Source: JBEBXQ01 sp040391535
GTDB lineage: Bacteria > Bacteroidota > Bacteroidia > Cytophagales > Spirosomataceae
Reading direction: 5' to 3'
Assembly (NCBI GenBank): GCA_040391535.1
Contig: JBEBXQ010000017.1
Coordinates: forward strand, 1 to 47,699
Length of the DNA stretch: 47,699 nucleotides
Shown here: piece after piece, positions 24,948-34,482 of the stretch
Numbering within the stretch: the stretch's first letter is position 1
Layout: each line of letters opens with the position of its first letter
Translations under genes and position numbers: made by a program
Notes under the pieces: generated by a model
Database searches by the model: none
What the model was told of the DNA's origin: nothing
Seen by the model: only the letters and a program-made list of their open reading frames with translations

Positions 24948-27900
24948 TTAAAAGTTAAGGTTCAAACCAAGTGCATAAATCCTGTTTACAGGTTCAGCGC
25001 CATTATTAAAGCCCGGCATACTACCGATACCGGCAATTTCCCCACCGGTAAACCCTTCCGGATTATAGCCGTTAAAGCCTTTTTTGGTTAGCATCAGTGC
25101 GTTACTGACGGAAGCGTATACTCTCAGGTTATTGAGTTTGGCTTTACTGATCCATTGCGGCTTGAAGGTGTAACCCAGATTGATGTTGCGTATGGCCAGA
25201 AAAGATGCGTCTTCCAGATAGAAATCACTGTTAGAAACATAAGCCAGCTGGCTCAATGCGGTAGCAGGCGATTTGCCATCCCCGGGTTCGGCTTCAGACC
25301 ACCACTGGTTCTCGATCAGTGAACGGCGCATGGCGCTTACAGTGGCTCCCTGATAATAAAGGTTTTCCAGATTATACATTTTAGCACCCAGTGAAGACTG
25401 CATCACGATGCTCATATCAAAGTTCTTCCAGGCAAAATCATTAACCATTCCCATCACGATTTTGGGCAGGTAACTGCCGAGAATAATGCGATCATTAGGG
25501 TCAATTTTACCATCTCCGTTGATGTCTTCGTATTTGGTATTACCCGGTTTTGAACCTGCCATGACCGGATTGTTCTGAACATCCTCTTCGTTCATCAATA
25601 CGCCTTTCAGCTTATAGCCATAATAGGAGAACATAGGTTCACCAACCCTCAGTAACCATGCCATGCCACGGGTATGGGTATTGATGACTTCGTCAACTCC
25701 TCCTAAACTCATGACTTTGTTATTGTTTTTAGAAATATTAAAGGCAGTTTCCCAACGGAAAGCTCCCGTAAAATTGCGGGTATTCAGTTCAAGCTCAATT
25801 CCCTGGTTACGGATATCCCCGATGTTTACGATGGTATTGCTGAAGCCGGAAAGTGCCGGAATGGAAACATCATAAAGCAGATCATTGGTTTTCTTGATAT
25901 AATAATCGGCGTTAATGGTAATGCGATCGTTGAAAAGACCCACTTCCAGCCCGAAGTTATTACTTTCCGTACGTTCCCAGCGAAGGCGGTTATTACCGAA
26001 TGAAGTCTGGGCCATTCCTTTTGTAAGCACATCATCAGGTGAATAATAGGCATTGCCGATAGCTCCCAGATAACGGAAGTCACCGATATTGAAGTTACCC
26101 ACTACACCATAACTGGCGCGCAGCTTTAACTCACTGATAGCACTCACACCTTTCAGGAATTCTTCCTGGGAAAGCCGCCATGCCACTGAGGCAGACGGGA
26201 ATGCACCCCAGCGGTTTTGTGGTCCGAAACGGGAGCTTCCGTCGGTACGGTACGAAGCGGATAGCAGGTACTTATCTTTGTAGGCATAATTAAGCCTGGC
26301 AAAATAGGATGACAAACCCCAGACAGACTTGGAAGTAGAGGTAGCTGTCGGGGAAATGGTAGCGTTGTTAAGCGTATGGATAATATCGTTACCGAAGGAC
26401 CCCGGCAATACACCCATTACGGCACTTCGTGAAGTAGCCTTCTGATAAGAGGCCCCGGCCAGGGCATTAATGGAATGGTCCGTACCCAGCATGGTACTGT
26501 AGCTCAGCACGTTTTCATTCAGCAGATTGATGCTTCTTCCGTCGCTTGCCGAACCGGTATTCAGATTATTCGTGGTAGCATAGGCAGCAGTATAACTGTC
26601 TGCTGTGGAATAGGTAATATTCCCACCGATGGAACTCCGGAGATTCAACCCTTTGGCAAGGTCTACTGAAAGATACATTTCTCCTACGTTGTTAAAGGCA
26701 GAAGAGATGTTGGAAATTCCCTCCAGGGTAGCAAACGGACTTACCTGTGCAGAAACATTGGTTCCCCAGTAATCAAGCGGGCGGGGGTATATCCCGTTTG
26801 CATTTTTGTGAGGAGAGACAAAAGGAGCTGTTTTTACAATCGCTTCCATTGATACAGGGGCGGTGCGGCGATCACTGAAATTGGGGTTGACCATAAAACC
26901 CGCTTTAACGAACTGATTGACTTTTACGTCAACGTTGGCCCGTAATGAATAGGTTTTGTACCATGAATTAAGCAATACGCCTTTTTCTCCTTTGTAAGTT
27001 CCGGAAACATAATAGCTTACATTATCTGTGCCACCCCTTACAGACAGGTTATAGTTTTGCATAGGGGCAGGATTCAGCAGGATATCTTCCCAGATATAAT
27101 CACCTTCTTTGATGACAGAATTGACCTGCATGTTAGCAGGGCGTCTCGGATCGTCCATCGGAAGCGTTACGTCCCCTCCCTGCCAGGCATAGTCACGGTT
27201 GACATAGCGTGCCTGATAATCGTAGAATTCCTGACCGGAAATCCAGTCATTATGTTTGATGGCATGACCCACACCCACATAAGTATTAAAATTCAGCTGC
27301 GGCTTACCGGTTTTCCCTTTTTTGGTGGTAACGATAATCACACCGCCCGATCCCCGTGAACCATAAATGGCAGCCGAGGAAGCATCTTTCAGTACCTCAA
27401 TAGATTCGACGTCGTTCATATTCACATTGGCAAGGCTCCCACCCGGAAATCCGTCAATGACCACCAATGGGTCATTACTGGCGGTAATGGAGCCCGCTCC
27501 GCGGATACGGATCGTAGGGGCGCTGCCGGGAGTATTTCTCGCATTGGTAATATTGACCCCTGCCAGCCGTCCGACGAGTGCTGTTTCCGCGCGTCCGGCC
27601 GGAATCTGATCGAGTGTTTTATTTTCTACTTTGGCAATGGCTGCAGTTACGGAACTCTTTTTCATGGTGCCGTAGCCCACCACAACCAGTTCTTCAAGCT
27701 GGGTTGAATTAGGTAATAGCTTTACTTCGAACCGCTGCTGATTTCCTACAGGAACTTCCTGTGAAATATATCCGACAAAGGAAAAAACAAGTACTGCACC
27801 GGGCTCGGGCTGAGGTATGTCAAGCCGCCAGTTACCCTGAATATCTGATATGGCTCCGCGTTGCGAACCTTTCAGAAGGACACTCACACCGGGCAAAGGT

Positions 27901-28352
27901 TCTCCCTTTTCGTCTGTAACGTTTCCACTGATTTCGGCAACCGTGTTTAACTGTCCGGGCTGATCCGCAGCAGGTCTGGTTTCAGGATTGGCTGCTCTTT
28001 TCAGTAATATCTGTTTGTTAAAAACCTCATAGCCAATCTGCATCGGAGCCAGAATCTCGTTCAGCACTTCGTTTAACTGTTTGTCCTGTGCATGAACTGA
28101 AATTTTCCGGTCCGAACGGATGAGCTCGGGGCTATACATGAAACGAACCGAGGAGGCTTTGCTTATTGACTGCAAAACTTCGGCCATCCTCTGGTTGTCG
28201 GCATGGACAGTGATTTTTTTGTTGAGCAAGTCCTGAGCGCTTCCAGGGTGCGCAAAGGACATTCCATATAGCAGGCTGATCAAAATCAGCTGGCAGAATG
28301 TTACTTTCATAACTTTTCGGAAAAATGTTCCCAAGTCTGTAAGATTCTTCAT
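24948..28352 (-). CDS. SusC/RagA TonB-dependent receptor with STN signalling domain
   Basis: This 1134-residue outer-membrane transporter has, in order: signal peptide (1-39, ending SAQ), an STN secretin/TonB domain (about 47-118), a carboxypeptidase-regulatory-like beta-sandwich (about 138-210, GNVTDEKGEPLPGVSVLLKG), the TonB box LEELVVVGYG, a plug domain with SSAAIYGSRGSGGVIIVTTKKG, and a long beta-barrel ending in an aromatic F. The STN domain contacts a FecR anti-sigma factor, and sigma and FecR genes lie just upstream. This is a trans-envelope signalling transporter that should induce its own operon when substrate binds. Confidence 0.95.
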   Translation of the reverse strand: MKNLTDLGTFFRKVMKVTFCQLILISLLYGMSFAHPGSAQDLLNKKITVHADNQRMAEVLQSISKASSVRFMYSPELIRSDRKISVHAQDKQLNEVLNEILAPMQIGYEVFNKQILLKRAANPETRPAADQPGQLNTVAEISGNVTDEKGEPLPGVSVLLKGSQRGAISDIQGNWRLDIPQPEPGAVLVFSFVGYISQEVPVGNQQRFEVKLLPNSTQLEELVVVGYGTMKKSSVTAAIAKVENKTLDQIPAGRAETALVGRLAGVNITNARNTPGSAPTIRIRGAGSITASNDPLVVIDGFPGGSLANVNMNDVESIEVLKDASSAAIYGSRGSGGVIIVTTKKGKTGKPQLNFNTYVGVGHAIKHNDWISGQEFYDYQARYVNRDYAWQGGDVTLPMDDPRRPANMQVNSVIKEGDYIWEDILLNPAPMQNYNLSVRGGTDNVSYYVSGTYKGEKGVLLNSWYKTYSLRANVDVKVNQFVKAGFMVNPNFSDRRTAPVSMEAIVKTAPFVSPHKNANGIYPRPLDYWGTNVSAQVSPFATLEGISNISSAFNNVGEMYLSVDLAKGLNLRSSIGGNITYSTADSYTAAYATTNNLNTGSASDGRSINLLNENVLSYSTMLGTDHSINALAGASYQKATSRSAVMGVLPGSFGNDIIHTLNNATISPTATSTSKSVWGLSSYFARLNYAYKDKYLLSASYRTDGSSRFGPQNRWGAFPSASVAWRLSQEEFLKGVSAISELKLRASYGVVGNFNIGDFRYLGAIGNAYYSPDDVLTKGMAQTSFGNNRLRWERTESNNFGLEVGLFNDRITINADYYIKKTNDLLYDVSIPALSGFSNTIVNIGDIRNQGIELELNTRNFTGAFRWETAFNISKNNNKVMSLGGVDEVINTHTRGMAWLLRVGEPMFSYYGYKLKGVLMNEEDVQNNPVMAGSKPGNTKYEDINGDGKIDPNDRIILGSYLPKIVMGMVNDFAWKNFDMSIVMQSSLGAKMYNLENLYYQGATVSAMRRSLIENQWWSEAEPGDGKSPATALSQLAYVSNSDFYLEDASFLAIRNINLGYTFKPQWISKAKLNNLRVYASVSNALMLTKKGFNGYNPEGFTGGEIAGIGSMPGFNNGAEPVNRIYALGLNLNF

Positions 28353-28459
28353 ATTTTAGACAGTTTTAATGATTTTCGGGATAAGGAAATCGGTAAACAT
28401 CTGGTTGTTAAAACATTCCTGCAGGTTGGAGAGCCGTTCGGGAGTGTAAAAACCGTTGA

Positions 28460-28487
28460 GGTGGGTGATGTTGGCGCATCATTCACC
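28460..28487 (-). other. Hairpin between fecR and susC
   Basis: An 11-bp imperfect stem (28460-28470 and 28477-28487, two G-U pairs in one orientation) with a 6-base loop lies in the 184-base gap between the FecR stop and the SusC start. On the plus strand it is followed by TTTTTAATTT, while on the minus strand a TTTTT occurs 8 bases later. It may partly terminate sigma/fecR transcripts ahead of susC, or mark the susC leader. Confidence 0.35.
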
Positions 28488-28536
28488 TTTTTAATTTAAA
28501 TGGATGGTCTTACCAATGGTCAGAAGCAGGCGTGTT

Positions 28537-29637
28537 TCATGGATTACAGGATTTAGAGTGAAATATGATCTGGTGATTTTCAATAGTATAGGTTGCTTCT
28601 AAAATTGTACAAATCCATTTGAGTTTCTGCGCAAGCGGTTCATCTTCCAGCTGGGCTGTAATACTGCAGTTTTGTAATGCTTCGGAATTATAGGAAATAT
28701 CCACACCATAGGCGCTTTCCAGATCCTGCAGTACTTCAGTGACCGGGGTTGTTTCGTAAGAAAATGTCATCCTCTCAATAGGAATAACCGTTGTCCGGGA
28801 TTCAGGTTCAATGGTTTCAGGTAACTGGTGATGAGAAGTATTCCCGAATACGGCCCGTTCATTAGGCATTAATATTGTTTGGGGTAATACATCGGTCTGG
28901 CCCGGGAGCAGCGTATCGTTAAATACAGCTACTTTTCCTGATTTGACGGATACCACCACCCTGGAGTTTTCCAGGTCCGTTTTGATGCGGAAACTTGTCC
29001 CTAATACCTGTGTTTTTATGGTACCGGTGTGTACAACAAATGGCGATTCGGGGTTTTTCGTTACTTCAAAAAAGGCATCTCCTTTCAGAAATACCTCGCG
29101 GTGACCGGCAGGAAACTGATCAGGATAGGATAACTCACTTTTATATTGCAGGATCACAGAACTACCATCCGGAAGCTGTATATGACGGGGAGTTTTGTGA
29201 TCATTGATCACCGTAAGCTGATTGCGGATCTGCTGATCTGTTATCGTTTCCCTGCTGTTTTTTTTATGTTCGGAATAGTAATATCCTGATACGATCCAAC
29301 CGCTTACCAGCAGCACCACTACAGATGCAGCCAGAAACCGATAACTCCTGAAAAAAGAAATAATGGGTTGCTCCCTTACAGTATGCTCTTTTTGCTTGGC
29401 AAGCGTGATGGCTCTGTCCACCTGCATCCTGATATATTCATCTGACATCACGGGCTGACCTGACCGCAATTCGTCCGTTATTTCCCGGGCTTTTTGAAGC
29501 GCAGTTTCATGTTCCGGTGAAGACTGAGCCCAGTTATACCAGTACAGATTTAAATCCGGTGCATGACCTGCGGCCCACTCGTGAAAATGAGGATCAGATA
29601 AAATCTGTTCAAGTAAAGAATTCTTTTCTTCCTGCAT
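28537..29637 (-). CDS. FecR-family anti-sigma factor
   Basis: The 366-residue protein has a cytoplasmic N-terminal part (1-100), one transmembrane helix (FLAASVVVLLVSGWIVSGYYY, about 101-121), a periplasmic FecR domain (about 135-235, HIQLPDGSSVILQYKSELSYP...VFLKGDAFFEVTKNPESPFVVHT) and a C-terminal DUF4974-type domain (about 290-360). It should hold the ECF sigma factor encoded just upstream and release it when the STN domain of the SusC signals occupancy. It is 99 bases after the sigma gene. Confidence 0.92.
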   Translation of the reverse strand: MQEEKNSLLEQILSDPHFHEWAAGHAPDLNLYWYNWAQSSPEHETALQKAREITDELRSGQPVMSDEYIRMQVDRAITLAKQKEHTVREQPIISFFRSYRFLAASVVVLLVSGWIVSGYYYSEHKKNSRETITDQQIRNQLTVINDHKTPRHIQLPDGSSVILQYKSELSYPDQFPAGHREVFLKGDAFFEVTKNPESPFVVHTGTIKTQVLGTSFRIKTDLENSRVVVSVKSGKVAVFNDTLLPGQTDVLPQTILMPNERAVFGNTSHHQLPETIEPESRTTVIPIERMTFSYETTPVTEVLQDLESAYGVDISYNSEALQNCSITAQLEDEPLAQKLKWICTILEATYTIENHQIIFHSKSCNP

Positions 29638-29736
29638 CTGACGTTTCCGATAGCTTTATGTTACTATAGCTATTATTCAGAAAGATGTTGCCGGATACTC
29701 ATTTGCAGATAAAAAATTTTAAAAATATTTATCAGG

Positions 29737-30342
29737 TTAGAATAATGTTTGGATAAACATCACAATAATAGAAGGGATGATATTCCGTTCGGGCCATATT
29801 TCCCTGAGTTTATGAAAGGATCGCTGGACAATATTAGCTACAGATTGGGTATTGATGGAAAGTAGTGAAGAAATTTCTTCAAGGGAAAGCCCATGAAAAA
29901 AACGAAGGAATATGACTTCCCGCTGACGGGGTGGTAATTGCTGCAGGATACCTTTGATCTGATTAGAGAACAGCAGATCAGATTCCTGTTGTATATACCT
30001 TTCTTCGATGGAGAATTCGCTGTAACAGGCTTCTACTTCTTCTGTCAGTTCACCATGTTCGTGATGTTTACGGAATGCCATAAACAACTGATGACGAAAG
30101 GATTTCATCAGATAGAACCTGACAGATCCCGTTTCGCTGAGGTTGTCCCGGTGGAGCCATAACCGGATCAGCAGTTCCTGTAAAGCGTCTTCAATAGCCT
30201 GGATGTTGGGAGTAAACTTCAGTCCATAATGAATAAGTGTACGGTAATAACGGGTTGATAACTCAGAAAAGGCCTGCTCATTGCCTTCTCTGAACCGGAG
30301 CCACAGTTCCGCATCATCCATATTTTTGTATAATTTATCCAT
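29737..30342 (-). CDS. ECF RNA polymerase sigma-70 factor
   Basis: A 201-residue ECF sigma factor of the Bacteroidota polysaccharide-utilisation group. Region 2 is seen in FREGNEQAFSELSTRYYRTLIHYGLKFTPNIQAIEDALQELLIRLW and region 4 in LPPRQREVIFLRFFHGLSLEEISSLLSINTQSVANIVQRSFHKLR. It is followed by its FecR anti-sigma and an STN-bearing SusC, the standard trans-envelope relay. Its targets probably include the susC promoter. The start codon lies only 15 bases after a hairpin that ends the preceding operon. Confidence 0.93.
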   Translation of the reverse strand: MDKLYKNMDDAELWLRFREGNEQAFSELSTRYYRTLIHYGLKFTPNIQAIEDALQELLIRLWLHRDNLSETGSVRFYLMKSFRHQLFMAFRKHHEHGELTEEVEACYSEFSIEERYIQQESDLLFSNQIKGILQQLPPRQREVIFLRFFHGLSLEEISSLLSINTQSVANIVQRSFHKLREIWPERNIIPSIIVMFIQTLF

Positions 30343-30357
30343 CTGGTGTCATTGAAA

Positions 30358-30389
30358 TCCGGTCTGTTACTATCCTGTTACAGACCGGA
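30358..30389 (-). terminator. Terminator-like hairpin after the ceramidase-like operon
   Basis: A perfect 10-bp stem (TCCGGTCTGT at 30358-30367, complement at 30380-30389) with a 12-base loop lies in the 61-base gap between the propeller gene stop and the sigma start. Only three T residues follow on the minus strand, so it may be a weak or factor-assisted terminator. The sigma promoter must overlap it or lie further upstream. Confidence 0.55.
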
Positions 30390-30403
30390 AAGAATGCATG
30401 ATA

Positions 30404-31681
30404 TTAGACTGATGCCTGATTTTCAATTTTGATCAGATCTTCGATTATTTTTCCGTCTTGTTCAAACCTGGCTAAGGTGTAAACATTTCCGTTTTTATCT
30501 ACGGCAATTGAATTTACATACGTTGGCCTGCCTCCGTCTTCATAAAATACAGGTCCGTGATCTTTATAGGTGCGGGTAGGTAAATGATAGGTTACCAGAT
30601 GAAGGTTTTCCAGCCCTTTGGCGGCTCCTTTTGCAATCTGTTCTGCCCCTTTAACCCTGATACCGTTTTCATACACCGGCCCGCCGGTGAGGTAATAGAT
30701 CGTTTCCTGGTCGGGCCCGAGAATAAATCCCAGATACCCGTAGCTGAACTGGTCGAACATACCACTCTTTTGTGAAGGCAAGGAAGTGATCCGGTCCACA
30801 ATTTCGACCTGTTGGGTGACAGGATCAAACCGGAACAGATATCCTGAATTACCATGAACACCATAGGCCACCTTTTCGGCGTCATACCAGAAAATTTTTC
30901 GCCAGTTATATCCCATGCTACCTGGCCTGGTAGGATCATATTTCCCGAAATAATCCAGTTTCAGATCAGCGTTTTCAAGCGGGGTGATGGTCTCGTCGCC
31001 CGGGGTATAACTGAGAATGGTCCCTTCGGCGACAGAAAAGTAAACAGTGCCGGTATCAGGATGTACCAGCAGTGAGCGGCATAGGGTACGGAAATCGTCT
31101 CCCGGCGTTCCGGCTTCTCCGTTCCCTGAAATTTTCCCCAGATTTTTCAGGACATTGTTATCTGCATCATAGTGAATAAAGTGCCCTGTCGGCCAGGAAA
31201 TACCGAAAATATGGCCTCTTTTTACATCCATTGTCATTGATACCATTCCTTCCCCGCCGGGAATGGTAGCAAGGTCCTCAAATGTTCCGGTAACCAGATC
31301 GTACGTCAGAATATGCCCGCCGGGATAAAGGCTATATCCGGCCGGAGGGTTAACCGGCAGCCGGTCCATGCCGTCAATGAGTTCATAAAAGCCTACATGT
31401 GTTGAAAAATACAATTTCCCGTTTCTTTCAAAAAAACGGACATGGCTTTTTCCCTGCGGAATGGCGGCGGTATCCGTTTCTCCGCAAACATCGGTCAGAT
31501 CGGCCAGGAATTCGGTCTGATCCGTCAGTGGATCATACCGGTACATTTTCCCGCCGGTTTCAACGGAATCAGACGAAAGGACATAATAGATCCTGCCGTC
31601 ACTGGCCGCCGAAATGGCATTGTAAGTATCATGTGCTTTGGAAAAGCCTGAATAGTATTTTTTTGCAATTAAAGTACGCAT
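30404..31681 (-). CDS. Beta-propeller protein of unknown function
   Basis: The 425-residue protein has repeated propeller-blade signatures (DGRIYYVLSSDSVETGGKMYRYDP, GHIFGISWPTGHFIHYDADNN, GTVYFSVAEGTILSYTPGDE, NSIAVDKNGNVYTLAR) spaced about 45-60 residues apart. No signal peptide, lipobox or twin arginine is visible, so it is predicted to be cytoplasmic, unlike its exported operon partners. The general look is that of lactonase or oligogalacturonate-lyase-like propellers, but I see no residue set that fixes an activity. It is the last gene of the operator-3 operon, 27 bases after a ceramidase-like gene. A lactonase role is possible but speculative. Confidence 0.65.
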   Translation of the reverse strand: MRTLIAKKYYSGFSKAHDTYNAISAASDGRIYYVLSSDSVETGGKMYRYDPLTDQTEFLADLTDVCGETDTAAIPQGKSHVRFFERNGKLYFSTHVGFYELIDGMDRLPVNPPAGYSLYPGGHILTYDLVTGTFEDLATIPGGEGMVSMTMDVKRGHIFGISWPTGHFIHYDADNNVLKNLGKISGNGEAGTPGDDFRTLCRSLLVHPDTGTVYFSVAEGTILSYTPGDETITPLENADLKLDYFGKYDPTRPGSMGYNWRKIFWYDAEKVAYGVHGNSGYLFRFDPVTQQVEIVDRITSLPSQKSGMFDQFSYGYLGFILGPDQETIYYLTGGPVYENGIRVKGAEQIAKGAAKGLENLHLVTYHLPTRTYKDHGPVFYEDGGRPTYVNSIAVDKNGNVYTLARFEQDGKIIEDLIKIENQASV

Positions 31682-31708
31682 GTAATGGTTAGTAAAATTG
31701 GATAATGA

Positions 31709-33070
31709 TTATGGCAGTGGAATACCCGCTTCCTGTCCGACTTTGATAGCCGTTTCAAGAATCACGCTTTCTACAGACGGCTCCCAAACCGTGGGCAGCC
31801 CGTAAACCATCTGGGAGGTTTCTCCTTCATAGCCACCTTCACGCAGTACCGTCAGGGAAGGAATATAGCCCATAACGTCGTTTGAATATGCCATGACAAA
31901 GGTATCAACCCCGAAGATTTTCTTTAATTTGATTGAATATTCAATGGTTACTTCTCCGCCCAGGTTGATCAATGCCTGATCGCCTAATCGCCAGGCCTGT
32001 ACAGGGAAGGGGTATGACGAAGGAAGTGCTTCTTTATTTTTTACTTTCTGCCCGATCCTTTCTGCCCATTTTTTGATATACCCTGATGAGGAATCATATG
32101 TTTTTTTAAGGTCTGCCTCGGTGGGGAGCTTTGCGAATTTCAGGTCAGCTTCCGCATAGGAGGTGGCCAGCTCGGGAAGCAAAGTTTTCATGTCTTCTTC
32201 CAGCACTCTGTCAACCGCAGCGGCAAGCTCCATGCCATATTGTTTTGCGAGCGGTACCGTATGGCGTGGTAATGGATTCTGATCACCGGCTGCTCCCTGG
32301 AAGAACAGAGCAGTAGCTCCCGGATGATTTTTCTCCAGAGCCAGTTGGGCAAATCCCGGGTAATCACCGGACCACTGATACCCGTCGAGAACGGTCGGAT
32401 GGCAGGCATAACCGAAAATGATCGCTTTCAGCTCACCTTTGGCATTGGTTACCTTAATGACCGGCACGGCATAATCATTGGGGCCTTTGAGTTCCGGCAG
32501 ACGGGTCAGCATATTGGCCGGATTATTCCGCCTGTTTACCTGAAAACGGGTAACACCATTAGCCGCTTGCAGCGTAACAGGTTCCAGGTTTCTGATAGCG
32601 GCATCGGCCAGTCGGATCACATCTTCCGCCATGCCTTTGGTATACGCATCAATTTTTTTCTGCTGCTCCGGCGTTATCGGGTAAATGTCTTCCAGCGCCT
32701 GATTCAGAACCGGTCCTGAATGTGTATGCGAACTGTTCAGGATAATCTGCGCTTTCGATAATCCGTGTTTTTTGCGGATCTGCTCCCGTATATAATCGGA
32801 AACATCTTTGGGAAAACCGAGAATATCACTGGTAACCAGCAGTGACTGATTGCCTTTGGCATCCTGCAAGACCACAGCTTTAGCCCATAAATCATGCATT
32901 GCACCCTCTGCAGGTTTTGTACGGGAAGCATATCCTGCCATCCAGATGTTTTCCTTTGGGGTAATGACGGTGCGTGCCACACCGGCTTTCCAGCCATTCT
33001 GACCATACAGAAGGGTATTGGCAGAAATAAAAAAGACCAGAAAAAGTTTGCAGACTGACGTTATTTTCAT
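31709..33070 (-). CDS. Neutral-ceramidase-domain protein, tandem copy A
   Basis: Using the ATG at 33070, which begins a signal peptide (MKITSVCKLFLVFFISANTLLYGQ), the protein is 453 residues. An upstream extension of the frame to 33196 overlaps the previous gene and is not convincing. Zinc-type histidines are H115/H117 in NSSHTHSGP and H224 in YACHPT. The position of the ceramidase nucleophile (Ser in GDVSPN) reads GDQNP with N265. The C-terminal Ig-like domain of true ceramidases is missing. It is a close paralogue of the gene immediately upstream. True ceramidase activity is doubtful; an amidase or glycan-modifying role remains open. Confidence 0.78.
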   Translation of the reverse strand: MKITSVCKLFLVFFISANTLLYGQNGWKAGVARTVITPKENIWMAGYASRTKPAEGAMHDLWAKAVVLQDAKGNQSLLVTSDILGFPKDVSDYIREQIRKKHGLSKAQIILNSSHTHSGPVLNQALEDIYPITPEQQKKIDAYTKGMAEDVIRLADAAIRNLEPVTLQAANGVTRFQVNRRNNPANMLTRLPELKGPNDYAVPVIKVTNAKGELKAIIFGYACHPTVLDGYQWSGDYPGFAQLALEKNHPGATALFFQGAAGDQNPLPRHTVPLAKQYGMELAAAVDRVLEEDMKTLLPELATSYAEADLKFAKLPTEADLKKTYDSSSGYIKKWAERIGQKVKNKEALPSSYPFPVQAWRLGDQALINLGGEVTIEYSIKLKKIFGVDTFVMAYSNDVMGYIPSLTVLREGGYEGETSQMVYGLPTVWEPSVESVILETAIKVGQEAGIPLP

Positions 33071-33117
33071 GGGGTTACGGGTTATTATGAGCTGATAATA
33101 AATAGTATTGCTGTTGA

Positions 33118-34482
33118 TCAGGGAAGCGTTATTCCGGCTTCCTGACCAGTTTTGATAGCGGTATTGATAATGGTACTTTCTATAGACGGAGCCCATGTTG
33201 TGTGAAGTCCGAAAGCCATTTGGGCGGTATTCCCCTCATAGCCGCCTTCCTGAAGAATGGTGAGGGTAGGGATGTAAGACATTACATCATTTGAATAACC
33301 CATTATAAAGGTTTCGGTACCGAAAATTTTCTTGAGCTTGATACTGTATTCAATAGTCAGCTCTCCGCCAAGTGCCAGCAAAGGCTGTTCACCAATTTTC
33401 CATGCCTGCACCGGATAAGGATAGACCGTCGGGAATGTGACTCCCTGTTCCAGCTTTTTCAGCATCTGCTCTGCCCATACTCTCATATATCCGGTATTGG
33501 CCGAAACGGCTTTTTGCAGGTCAGCTTTATCCGGAGCTTTGGAAAAGGCGATATCTACTTCATGATAAGCTGCAGAAAGCACCGGTGATAAAGGCCGCAT
33601 CTCTTCTTCCAGCACTCTTTCCACTGCAGCGGCGAGCTCGTTGCCGTATTGTCGGGCAAGCGGAACCGTGTTGCGGGGCAGGGCATTCTGGTCGCCACCT
33701 GCACCCTGAAAAAACATCGCGATAGTGCCCGGGTGATTGTTTTCCAGCGCGATCTGAGCAAATCCGGGGTAATCACCTGACCATTGATATCCGCTCAGTA
33801 CTGTAGGGTGACAAGCATAGCCAAAGACAATCGCTTTGAGTGTATTATGGGCAGAAGTGACTCTGATCACCGGCACAGCATAATCCTGAGGGCCCTTGAT
33901 TTCCGGGACCCGGGTTAAAGTGCTTACATCATTATTCCTGCGGTTTACCTGAAAGCGGGTTACACCGTTCATTGCTTCCAGGGAAACAGGTTCGAGGTTT
34001 TCAAGCGCCTTGCCTGCTATCGCAATTACTTCATTCCTGAAGTAGGCCGTGTAGGCCATCACCTGCTCCCGCTGCTCCGGTGCCATCGGATAAATAATGT
34101 CCAGTGACGCATTGTCAAGCACCGGCCCTGAATGGGTATGTGAACTGTTCAGGATAATCTGTGCCCTGTTTAAGCCGTGCTTTTTGCCGATTTCATCTCT
34201 TATTTCATCGGAAATATTCTTAAAAAAGCCGATTACATCACCTGTAATGAGAATGGAACGGTATCCGTTCTGATCTTCCAGGGCCAGTGCTTTGAGCCAG
34301 AGTTCATGCAGGGTACCCTCTGATGGTTTGTTACGGGCAGCGAAACCGGCCATCCACATATGCTCTTTCGGAGTAATGGCGGTTCTGGCTACACCGGCTT
34401 TCCAGCCTTTCTGAGCGGAAACAGAGAGAGCCGGAAAGATCAGAAGTCCAACCAGAACGATCATAAAACTTGTCGGCCTCAT
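33118..34482 (-). CDS. Neutral-ceramidase-domain protein, tandem copy B
   Basis: This 454-residue exported protein (signal peptide ending SVSAQ) is the paralogue of the following gene, with long identical blocks such as NSSHTHSGPVL, GVTRFQVNRRNN and GYQWSGDYPGFAQ. The zinc histidines are conserved, while the nucleophile motif reads GDQNA, again asparagine instead of serine. Its start codon overlaps the stop of the aminotransferase gene in an ATGA arrangement, so the two are translationally coupled and probably act in the same pathway and at similar levels. It is in the operator-3 operon. Confidence 0.78.
   Translation of the reverse strand: MRPTSFMIVLVGLLIFPALSVSAQKGWKAGVARTAITPKEHMWMAGFAARNKPSEGTLHELWLKALALEDQNGYRSILITGDVIGFFKNISDEIRDEIGKKHGLNRAQIILNSSHTHSGPVLDNASLDIIYPMAPEQREQVMAYTAYFRNEVIAIAGKALENLEPVSLEAMNGVTRFQVNRRNNDVSTLTRVPEIKGPQDYAVPVIRVTSAHNTLKAIVFGYACHPTVLSGYQWSGDYPGFAQIALENNHPGTIAMFFQGAGGDQNALPRNTVPLARQYGNELAAAVERVLEEEMRPLSPVLSAAYHEVDIAFSKAPDKADLQKAVSANTGYMRVWAEQMLKKLEQGVTFPTVYPYPVQAWKIGEQPLLALGGELTIEYSIKLKKIFGTETFIMGYSNDVMSYIPTLTILQEGGYEGNTAQMAFGLHTTWAPSIESTIINTAIKTGQEAGITLP

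Noticed and set aside
33071..33196. N-terminal extension of ceramidase-like copy A
   Set aside because: It would overlap copy B and place a signal peptide internally; the ATG at 33070 begins a normal signal peptide.
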